A stretch of 11,182 nt of DNA from Collinsella sp. (lineage in GTDB: Bacteria; Actinomycetota; Coriobacteriia; Coriobacteriales; Coriobacteriaceae): contig JAIJJM010000033.1 in NCBI GenBank assembly GCA_022728415.1, positions 1-11,182 on the forward strand, given 5' to 3'. The position numbers and the translations under genes are program-made. Below, piece after piece: positions 6,401 to 11,182 of this stretch. The stretch's first letter is position 1. Each line of letters starts with the position of its first letter. The notes beneath the pieces were generated by a model, which searched no databases, was not told the origin of the DNA, and worked only from the letters and a program-made list of their open reading frames with translations.

Positions 6401-8208
6401 AGCGCCCGATCCGCGTCGTCGACCAGTGGATGTACCACAGCCGCCTGTACGCCGTCGCCCGCTTTGTGACGATGCGCAACGACCTGGACCTGATCCAGCT
6501 CAACTCCTTCGGCTGCGGCCTGGACGCTCTGACCACCGACCAGGTGCAGGAGATTCTGGAGGCCAGCGGCAAGATCTACACCGTGCTCAAGATCGATGAG
6601 GTATCCAACCTGGGCGCCGCGCGCATCCGAATCCGCTCGCTCATGGCGGCGCTCAAGGACCAGGAGGCCGAGCGCTTGGCCGAGGCCACGGCCGCGGGCG
6701 AGGCCTACGAGCAGGGTGTTGCCGCGCCGGTGGCGCCCTCCACGGATGCCCCCGCGTTCGCGAGCCGCAAGTACACGTTCGAGGCTCAGCGCGAGAGCGC
6801 TTCGACCGCGTGGCCCAAGGTGCCCTTTACCGAGCAGATGCGCGAGGAGGGCTTCACCATCCTGTGCCCGCAGATGGCGCCGATCCACTTTGACCTGGTC
6901 AAAGAGGTGTTCCGCGGTGCTGGATACAACTTGGAGCTGCTGCCCTCGACTGACCACGATGCCGTCGAGGCCGGCCTGCGCTACGTGAATAACGACATCT
7001 GCTATCCGTCGATTCTGGTGACGGGCCAGATCATGGAGGCCATCGAGAGCGGTCGGTACGACCTGTCCAAGACGGCCGTGGTCATCAGCCAGACCGGCGG
7101 CGGCTGCCGTGCCACCAACTACATCGCGCTCATCCGCAAGGCCCTGCGCGAGAGCGGCCACCCCGAGATTCCGGTGATCTCGCTTTCGGCCGTGGCGCTC
7201 GGCGAGGACAACCCCGGCTTTAAGATTACGCCGGCGCTGCTTAAGCAGGCAGTCTACGCGGTGCTCTTTGGTGACGTGATGATGCAGATGCTCTACCGAT
7301 GCCGCCCGTACGAGGCCACGCCCGGCGCCGCCAACGCGCTCTACGAGGAGTACATGGCGCGCGCCCGCAAGCTGGCGCCCAAGTTCAACCGCCACAACTA
7401 CACCAAGCTGTGCCGCGAGGCCATCCGCGCGTTCGACACCATGCCGCTTGTGGGCGAGGGCACCAAGCCGCGCGTGGGCGTGGTCGGTGAGATCTTGGTC
7501 AAGTTCCACCCCACGGCCAACAACCACGTGGTCGATGTCATCGAGCGCGAGGGCTGCGAGGCCGTGGTGCCGGGCCTGCTCGACTTCTTCCTGTACTCCA
7601 TGAGCAACGCCGAGCTGCAGAAGGACGAGCTGGGAAGCTCTGCCACGACGCGCGCGGGCATGCAAGCGCTCATCAAGCTCGTGGACTGGATGCGTACGCC
7701 GGTGGAGGAGATGCTCGAGAAGTCCCGCCGCTTCGAGGCGCCCGAGCGCATCGGCACCATGGCAGATAAAGCCCGCACGGTGCTTTCGGTATGCAATAAC
7801 ATGGGCGAGGGCTGGCTGCTCACGGCCGAGATGCTCGACCTGATCGACCACGGTGCGCCCAACATCATCTGCACGCAGCCCTTCGCGTGCCTGCCCAACC
7901 ACGTGGTGGGTAAGGCTGTGATCAAGGAACTGCGCCGTCAGCACCCCGAGAGCAACATTGTCGCGGTGGACTACGATCCCGGTGCGTCCGAGGTCAACCA
8001 GCTCAACCGCATTAAGCTCATGATTAGCGTGGCCAAGGAGAACCTGCGCGCCGGCAAGGGCTTTAAGCTCGAGAAGGTGGCGCCGCTCGCGATGGACGAG
8101 GTTACCGGCCAGATGCGTGCCCACGACGGCTGCGCGAGCTGCGGCTCGGTCGACGAGAGTGCCGTGGCGTCGGTCGCTGAGCGCCTGGGGCGCGGCATTA
8201 AGAAGTAG
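3439..8208 (+). CDS. Giant 2-hydroxyacyl-CoA dehydratase activase/dehydratase fusion
   Basis: The 1589 residues read as follows. Residues 1-70 are an Ala-rich helical tail. Activase module 1 (about 82-345) has the ATP-binding GIDVGSTT (84-91), LGGEDAK (179-185) and cysteines C201 and C240. Module 2 (about 396-656) has GIDAGSTT (399-406), DIGGQDMK (496-503), C521, C525 and C560. A CxxCxxxC cluster (C682, C685, C689) plus C708 follows. A DUF2229-like part (about 746-1066) has C798, C823, C837, C840 and C1026 in NSFGCGLD. After an Ala-rich linker, an HgdB-like part (about 1130-1550) has C1143, C1188 in NNDICYP, C1223, C1478 and C1484, then a terminal C1565-x2-C1568. Known activases are homodimers that share one [4Fe-4S] cluster and use ATP to drive low-potential electrons into a partner dehydratase; here the pair and a partner-like module are in one chain. 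The real substrate is unknown and may not be a hydroxyacyl-CoA. ATG 3439 follows an AGGAG SD by five bases. Confidence 0.9.
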   Translation: MSKLVEGIKDRMVAAAREAAPAVVDAAQKAATAAAEKVAEAVADAKNAAGETSVVSEPVAATAAHAPEGAIFNPENARGNLHLGIDVGSTTVKLAVLNDDNQIVYAKYQRHHTDVRACARDLFEGAATVLPTAQMTCAITGSGGLLLSQWLDLEFVQEVIASKRAVETLIPATDVAIELGGEDAKIIYFDNGIEQRMNGTCAGGTGAFIDQMATLLHTDASGLNELAANATTIYPIASRCGVFAKTDVQPLLNEGARPEDVAASIFQAVVTQTISGLACGRPIRGNVAFLGGPLQYLSELRHRFYLTLNLDEEHRIVPQNAHLFVASGAAMAHESNKLSTFPQLIEAIDSLGDTQGAEVERLDPLFATDEDFAEFKTRHDAEVVPKGKLDGYTGRVFIGIDAGSTTMKAALVGEDGQLLHTWYGNNNGDILGTAKVIMADFYNHIPAGCTIGHVTTTGYGEALLIEALKADSGEIETVAHLRGAKAFLPGVEFILDIGGQDMKCLRVKDGVIEHIMLNEACSSGCGSFIESFAVSMNMDVRAFADAAIHAKAPVDLGSRCTVFMNSRVKQAQKEGATVGDIAAGLSYSVIKNALFKVIKLRDPKEIGSQVIVQGGTFMSDATLRAFEQLTGVHAVRPDIAGCMGAYGAALLARDRAGADGTSTILSAEDIAHLTVTQKHVRCGRCSNNCQLTVNDFGGGRRFITGNRCEKGAGHKKQKTEAPNLFKKKNELLFSREVLSPDEAPRGTVGIPRALNMYENYPFWHAFFTRLGFSVQLSDQSSKKTYQAGIESMPSESVCYPAKMSHGHVMNLIDRDVDFIWMPCVRWERKEDPTAGNCYNCPIVMSYPTALALNIDEIREQNIEFLYPFVPYHDKTELKRRLYQVLAVDRVADSQAGRGRVRGPKITRSEVDAAVNAAFEADARFHEDIQTMGEEALKWVEDHGGHGIVLAGRPYHNDPEINHALPELISSFGFAVFTEDSLAHLVKPERPIRVVDQWMYHSRLYAVARFVTMRNDLDLIQLNSFGCGLDALTTDQVQEILEASGKIYTVLKIDEVSNLGAARIRIRSLMAALKDQEAERLAEATAAGEAYEQGVAAPVAPSTDAPAFASRKYTFEAQRESASTAWPKVPFTEQMREEGFTILCPQMAPIHFDLVKEVFRGAGYNLELLPSTDHDAVEAGLRYVNNDICYPSILVTGQIMEAIESGRYDLSKTAVVISQTGGGCRATNYIALIRKALRESGHPEIPVISLSAVALGEDNPGFKITPALLKQAVYAVLFGDVMMQMLYRCRPYEATPGAANALYEEYMARARKLAPKFNRHNYTKLCREAIRAFDTMPLVGEGTKPRVGVVGEILVKFHPTANNHVVDVIEREGCEAVVPGLLDFFLYSMSNAELQKDELGSSATTRAGMQALIKLVDWMRTPVEEMLEKSRRFEAPERIGTMADKARTVLSVCNNMGEGWLLTAEMLDLIDHGAPNIICTQPFACLPNHVVGKAVIKELRRQHPESNIVAVDYDPGASEVNQLNRIKLMISVAKENLRAGKGFKLEKVAPLAMDEVTGQMRAHDGCASCGSVDESAVASVAERLGRGIKK

Positions 8209-8236
8209 CTTGCCTGCTATGGACCAGATATGAGAC

Positions 8237-8273
8237 AAACGGGTGGTAGCCGTACCGGTCACCACCCGTTTTT
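8237..8273 (+). terminator. Rho-independent terminator of the TetR/fusion operon
   Basis: AAACGGGTGGT (8237-8247) pairs perfectly with ACCACCCGTTT (8261-8271), an 11-bp stem with a 13-base loop, followed by a T-run (8269-8273). It lies 29 bases after the stop codon and separates the operon from the dehydrogenase gene. Confidence 0.9.
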
Positions 8274-8330
8274 ACTGGACATATGTTGCGTAAATGGGCT
8301 TGTTGACGCCTTCGGCGGACTCGTATTTCA

Positions 8331-8450
8331 GAAGTGCGGGGAAAAACTCCAAGCCTCCGAGCACACTGCTCTTATGAGCTCTCGTTACCTGCGGTTTTGT
8401 TGCTAAAAAAGTCGGTCTGGTCGGCGAAGCTCAATTTTTCACCGCACTTC
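8331..8450. repeat. 120-bp element bounded by 16-bp inverted repeats
   Basis: GAAGTGCGGGGAAAAA (8331-8346) recurs inverted at 8435-8450 with one mismatch; weaker similarity continues outward on both sides. The 88 bases between hold no gene. The element lies in the 415-base gap before the dehydrogenase. It may be a dispersed intergenic repeat, a miniature element without visible target duplication, or the folded 5' region of a long transcript. Apart from this and the terminator, the gap shows only weak promoter-like sites. Confidence 0.55.
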
Positions 8451-8519
8451 CGAAAACGACGGTCCTGCGGCACGAAAAATGGCCTGTAAAGCCCTGAGAT
8501 AATGAACATATGTAGCCGT

Positions 8520-8547
8520 TTGCCGCGAAATACCGTCCGTTTATAGA
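8520..8547 (+). promoter_or_regulatory. Possible promoter of the dehydrogenase gene
   Basis: TTGCCG (8520-8525) and TATAGA (8542-8547), each four of six, are 16 bases apart and would give a leader of about 70 bases. GATAAT at 8498-8503 is a better -10 but has no -35. The assignment is weak. Confidence 0.25.
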
Positions 8548-8623
8548 ACCCACCTCCAGCGTGCAGCCCTCTTACGGTTGAATAAATACACATCTATGGA
8601 ATTACGTAAGAGAGGACCGTTCC

Positions 8624-9583
8624 ATGAGCTACAAGACCGTTTGCGTTGCCGGCGGCGGCGTGCTGGGAAGCCAGATTGCCTTTCAGGCCGCCTACTGCGG
8701 CTTTGATGTGACGATCTGGCTGCGCAGCGAGGGCAGCATCGGCCGCACCCAGCCCAAGATCGACCACGTGCGCGAGGAGTACATCGCGGCAATCGAGGGC
8801 ATGGCGGACGGCACGGGCGAGTGGTGCGCCGGTATCGCCGATAGCACCCAGCCCTTCGACAAGGAGACGGCGCTCGCTGCCGTTGAGCGCGCCTACGCCA
8901 CACTCAAGCTGGAGCTTGATCTTGCCAAGGCAGTGGCCGACGCCGACCTGGTCATCGAGTCTATGGCCGAGGACACACAGGCAAAGATCGACTTCTACAA
9001 GAAGCTCGCCCCGGTTCTGCCGCAAAAGACCGTCATCGTCACCAACTCTTCCACGCTGCTGCCGAGCACCTTTGCCAAGTACACCGGCCGTCCCGAGAAG
9101 TACCTGTCGCTGCACTTTGCCAACTCCATCTGGAAGAACAACATGACCGAGGTCATGGCACAGGACCAAACCGACAAGCGCTACTTCGACGAGCTTGTCG
9201 ACTTCGCCAACGACATCCGCATGCTGGCGCTTCCCGTCAACAAGGAAAAGAACGGCTACCTGCTCAATTCCATGCTGGTGCCGTGGCTGCTTTCGGGTCT
9301 GGACCTGTATGTCTCGGGCGTCAGCGACCCCAAGAGCATCGATCTCGCATGGACGCGCGGCACCGGCGCTCCCAAGGGGCCGTTCCGCGTGTTCGACACC
9401 GTGGGCATCCAGACGGCGTACAACATCGTCATGCAGTACCAAAAGGTGCCGGGCCTGGTGAGCCCGCTGCTCAAAAAGATGATGATGCCCTACAACTTTA
9501 AGGCCATGGCCTCCGTCCTCAAGAAAATGCTCGACGAAGGCAAGCTGGGTGAAAGCGCGGGTGAGGGCTTCTTCAAGTACTAA
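8624..9583 (+). CDS. 3-hydroxyacyl-CoA dehydrogenase family protein
   Basis: This 319-residue protein has an N-terminal Rossmann fold with GGGVLG (10-15) for NAD(P) binding, then the 3HCDH core. Expected catalytic positions are present: Ser142/143 in TNSST, His164 in HFANS, Glu176 in TEVMA and Asn215 in GYLLNSML. The C-terminal domain has FDTVGIQTAYNI and ends in GKLGESAGEGFFKY, a family hallmark. The family oxidises 3-hydroxyacyl-CoA to 3-oxoacyl-CoA, or reduces in the other direction in fermentative butyrate-type routes, in the cytoplasm. Two things are unusual: the HFxNP motif has Ser168 in place of Pro, and there is a longer segment at about residues 45-100 between the dinucleotide fold strands, which makes the protein larger than the usual 280-290. 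Substrate preference may therefore differ. The start follows an AGAGAGGA SD by seven bases. It is a single-gene unit between two terminators. Confidence 0.9.
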   Translation: MSYKTVCVAGGGVLGSQIAFQAAYCGFDVTIWLRSEGSIGRTQPKIDHVREEYIAAIEGMADGTGEWCAGIADSTQPFDKETALAAVERAYATLKLELDLAKAVADADLVIESMAEDTQAKIDFYKKLAPVLPQKTVIVTNSSTLLPSTFAKYTGRPEKYLSLHFANSIWKNNMTEVMAQDQTDKRYFDELVDFANDIRMLALPVNKEKNGYLLNSMLVPWLLSGLDLYVSGVSDPKSIDLAWTRGTGAPKGPFRVFDTVGIQTAYNIVMQYQKVPGLVSPLLKKMMMPYNFKAMASVLKKMLDEGKLGESAGEGFFKY

Positions 9584-9589
9584 ACGATT

Positions 9590-9616
9590 CTTTGGGGGCG
9601 GACCGCGCCCCCAAAG
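9590..9616 (+). terminator. Terminator of the dehydrogenase gene
   Basis: CTTTGGGGGCG (9590-9600) pairs perfectly with CGCCCCCAAAG (9606-9616) around GACCG. It begins seven bases after the stop codon. The following CCGTGTTTCT is only a weak T-run, but the stem is very stable. Confidence 0.75.
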
Positions 9617-9706
9617 CCGTGTTTCTGCGCCGTTGCAAGCTTAAGCTACCGCTACGGGGTGTTTGTTAAGCTGCGGACCAATATTGGACAGGGCTGGGCA
9701 AACGCC

Positions 9707-10050
9707 ATGATATATGAGGGAAACGACGGTGGCATTCAAAGACGGTAACGATATGGGTTTGAGAAGCGAAGGCGTTCGATGTTACCGACTACGACCACGG
9801 CACGCATTCGTTTGGGCGCATCTTTACGGTGGACGAGACGGCGCGCACCTATGAGCTGGAGGAGCAGATCGCAGTGCCGTTCTCGGGCTACGTGAGCAGT
9901 GCGCAGCGCGTCGGCGACTCGAACAGCATGCTCGTGGCATCGGACCAAGCCAAGACCTTTACCGAGTACGATCGCTATGGACTGCCCATCGCCACCTACG
10001 AGATGGAAGCCGAGAAGTACATTTACCGCGTGTACAAGTACGAATTGTAG
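9707..10050 (+). pseudogene. Arylsulfotransferase-like C-terminal remnant, frameshifted
   Basis: The open part at 9775-10050 reads FDVTDYDHGTHSFGRIFTVD and on to EYDRYGLPIATYEM and a YRVYKYEL end. This resembles the C-terminal part of aryl-sulfate sulfotransferases (ASST, a beta-propeller that moves sulfate between phenols). Just upstream, 9732-9770 reads AFKDGNDMGLRSE in another frame, recalling the FDNGxxRG block of the same family; removing one G in GCGAAGGCG (9766-9774) joins the two frames as EAFD. A further block, YEGNDGGI (9713-9736), lies in the third frame. So at least two frame changes and loss of the first several hundred codons are implied. An ATG at 9829 could give a 73-residue product, but no SD precedes it. 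The family assignment is by recognition of motifs and is moderate. Confidence 0.6.
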
Positions 10051-10112
10051 CGCGCGCCTACTTCTGACCGCTGGAGTGTGAAAGCACGCCGTTCGCCGAT
10101 GCTCTCCCCGCG

Positions 10113-10157
10113 AGTGGCAGTCATATGGTTTGATGTTGCAAATATATGACTGCCGCT
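10113..10157. repeat. Inverted repeat upstream of the small membrane protein gene
   Basis: AGTGGCAGTCATAT (10113-10126) pairs with ATATGACTGCCGCT (10144-10157) over 14 positions, one a G-T, around a 17-base loop. No T-run follows. It could be an operator or a transcript hairpin ahead of the leader ORF at 10200. Confidence 0.6.
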
Positions 10158-10199
10158 GGGCTGCGGGTGACGCTTGCTCTGATATCGGAGGTGCCAAGT

Positions 10200-10238
10200 A
10201 TGTTTCGCGCTCCGTTAAACAAGTATCGGGCTGGTTAA
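10200..10238 (+). CDS. 12-codon leader ORF
   Basis: The ORF MFRAPLNKYRAG has a good SD (GGAGGTG, 10187-10193) six bases before its ATG and stops at 10236-10238, one base before the ATG of the next gene. The next gene has no SD of its own. This is the arrangement of translational coupling: ribosomes finishing the short ORF would restart on the main gene. Alternatively the peptide could be an attenuator-type leader, but no run of a single amino acid is seen. Confidence 0.45.
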   Translation: MFRAPLNKYRAG

Positions 10239-10239
10239 T

Positions 10240-10689
10240 ATGAGCCGCCGTACTATCTCGATAACCCTTGCAGTGGTCTGCCTAGCTGTGCTCTTGGGCG
10301 CTATAGGGCTGCTTGCTATAAGTCGAGAAACATCCTATATGCAGGAATGCGCTTCCGAAGGCTTCGCCATTGATGGTTTCTATCGGGATGACAAAGCAGG
10401 TTTGGAAACCCTGGCCTTTCATGAGGAGGATGGCTGTCGATGGCAACTGGTCAACAAAGACGGCAACTGCATTGATGGACAGTTCGAGCGTATGGACGAC
10501 CCCAACATTCTGGTATTAAAGAATGAAAACGGTGAAATATTCGGTACGGTCCACGTGGCGTATATTTCGCGCCGACGCGAGCAGGGCTTGCTCTACCTAT
10601 TTAGAGATACCAGGGTGATCCGTTTTTATCTGGTGAGTACCGGTCCGGCGTTTACGGTGGAGTTTGGCGATGTCGATGCGGACAGTTGA
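10240..10689 (+). CDS. Single-pass membrane protein, function unknown
   Basis: The product of 149 residues starts MSRR, then has one hydrophobic segment (about 5-27), which fits a signal anchor with an outside C-terminal domain of about 120 residues. That domain is acidic and rich in predicted strands, with three cysteines (C37, C66, C77) that could form a disulfide. Phrases such as AFHEEDGCRWQLVNKDGNC and GQFERMDDPNILVLKNENGE suggest a small beta domain like a lipocalin or META-type fold, but I cannot name a family. There is no lipobox. The start lacks an SD and is placed at ATG 10240, one base after the stop of a 12-codon ORF. Base composition is lower in GC than the fusion and dehydrogenase genes. 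A strong terminator follows, so this is a separate unit. Confidence 0.75.
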   Translation: MSRRTISITLAVVCLAVLLGAIGLLAISRETSYMQECASEGFAIDGFYRDDKAGLETLAFHEEDGCRWQLVNKDGNCIDGQFERMDDPNILVLKNENGEIFGTVHVAYISRRREQGLLYLFRDTRVIRFYLVSTGPAFTVEFGDVDADS

Positions 10690-10709
10690 TTCATGGCAAT
10701 AAATCAGCG

Positions 10710-10745
10710 AGCGGGGCGCGGACATGGACCGCGTCCCGCTTTTTT
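10710..10745 (+). terminator. Rho-independent terminator of the membrane protein gene
   Basis: AGCGGGGCGCGG (10710-10721) pairs with CCGCGTCCCGCT (10729-10740), 12 pairs with one G-U, around ACATGGA, and a run of six T (10740-10745) follows. It points only in the plus direction. Confidence 0.92.
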
Positions 10746-10813
10746 ACGCCCCGCGTCGCGTCTGCGCCTCGTTGCGACTCGCGCCTGTGCGCGCATCCAT
10801 CTCACGTCCCACA

Positions 10814-11182
10814 TCACTTCACATCGAACTCCACGCGATCGAGCTCGGGCACATTGAGGTCGATGAGCTTGCGGGCGACGTGACGGTCGTGTGCCCCAAG
10901 CGCCTCGCTTGTCGTCACGTGGGCGACAATCTCGCGCTCGACAAGGCCCTCCTCGTCGCCTTCGGTAGCCGAGGTCTCGACGGCGACGGTGTAATCCTTA
11001 AAGCCCGGAAGCACCGCGGCGAGCTCGCGCGTAGTTTCGGTGACGCCGTAGCCGTCCTGCACGCCGGCCTGCGCCGAGCCAATGGACCCCGCGGTCATAA
11101 CGATGCAGGGGATGGCAAAGACTACCGTGCCCACAATGATGCGGCGGCGCACCTTGCGCGATAGCTCGTCGACCTCGGCGTT
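10814..11182 (-). CDS. Membrane-anchored protein, C-terminal part (5' end outside window)
   Basis: The minus-strand frame is open to the right edge; ten codons (NAEVDELSRK) precede a GTG at 11152, so the gene very likely starts outside the window. The visible 122 residues hold a basic stretch (RKVRRR), one hydrophobic segment (IIVGTVVFAIPCIVMTAG) and then an acidic domain of about 90 residues ending VEFDVK. This suggests a cytoplasmic N-terminal part, one membrane helix and a short outside domain. No family was recognised. The gene converges on the membrane protein gene at 10240-10689. Codon use is typical of the GC-rich genes of the window, with few A/T-ending codons. No clear minus-strand terminator was found between 10690 and 10813. 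Confidence 0.7.
   Translation of the reverse strand, partial: NAEVDELSRKVRRRIIVGTVVFAIPCIVMTAGSIGSAQAGVQDGYGVTETTRELAAVLPGFKDYTVAVETSATEGDEEGLVEREIVAHVTTSEALGAHDRHVARKLIDLNVPELDRVEFDVK

Noticed and set aside
3424..8265. 1613-codon minus-strand ORF opposite the fusion gene
   Set aside because: It is in codon phase with a gene that has clear domains and avoids TTA, CTA and TCA codons; its product has no recognisable domain and no SD.
8301..8320. Small GC hairpin CGCC-TTC-GGCG
   Set aside because: Only four base pairs; too weak to call as a site.
8594..9442. 282-codon minus-strand ORF opposite the dehydrogenase gene
   Set aside because: Same in-phase mirror effect; the plus-strand gene has complete family motifs.
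9736..10197. 153-codon minus-strand ORF opposite the sulfotransferase remnant
   Set aside because: The plus strand shows family-like blocks in this region, and the minus product has no recognisable domain.
10745..10813. Possible minus-strand terminator after the last gene
   Set aside because: The GC-rich sequence has only imperfect pairing with bulges and no T-run on the minus strand.
10724..11164. 146-codon plus-strand ORF at the right end
   Set aside because: It starts inside the terminator hairpin at 10710-10745; the minus frame has a membrane helix and is open to the window edge.

Overview
The window looks like part of a high-GC chromosome from a gut actinobacterium of the class Coriobacteriia, most likely Collinsella or a close relative. 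This is an inference from codon use, from CAAAGGG-type hairpins between genes, and from a TetR gene next to a giant 2-hydroxyacyl-CoA dehydratase activase fusion. No rRNA, tRNA, IS element or CRISPR array is visible.

Layout. At 1-896 is the 3' part of an MFS transporter gene, less GC-rich than its neighbours. At 1013-1870 is a Cof-type HAD phosphatase. From 1871 to 2716 there is no conventional gene, but the interval is dense in structure: three CAAAGGG palindromes, a wide inverted repeat, and at 2235-2541 a compact cassette. The cassette reads as a LexA-like box over an extended -10 promoter, a leader that hides its own Shine-Dalgarno (SD), a 41-codon peptide with one membrane helix and a very basic tail, and a convergent promoter with a terminator for an antisense RNA of about 84 nt. 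This is the layout of a type I toxin-antitoxin module and is the most interesting part of the window. All of it is sequence-based inference.

From 2717 to 8208 a TetR-family regulator and a 1589-residue fusion protein form an apparent two-gene operon. The fusion holds two BadF/BcrA-type ATPase activase modules, a DUF2229-like module and an HgdB-like dehydratase module. The operon has palindromic operator candidates in its promoter and a strong terminator at its end. A 415-nt gap carrying a 120-bp inverted-repeat element leads to a monocistronic 3-hydroxyacyl-CoA dehydrogenase (8624-9583) with its own terminator. Together the fusion protein and the dehydrogenase suggest acyl-CoA chemistry, but they are separate transcription units and a shared pathway is not shown.

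From 9707 to 10050 there is a frameshifted C-terminal remnant resembling an arylsulfotransferase. At 10200-10689 a 12-codon leader ORF stops one base before a small single-pass membrane protein gene, which is followed by a strong terminator. The window closes with the 3' part of a membrane-anchored protein of unknown function on the minus strand (10814-11182).
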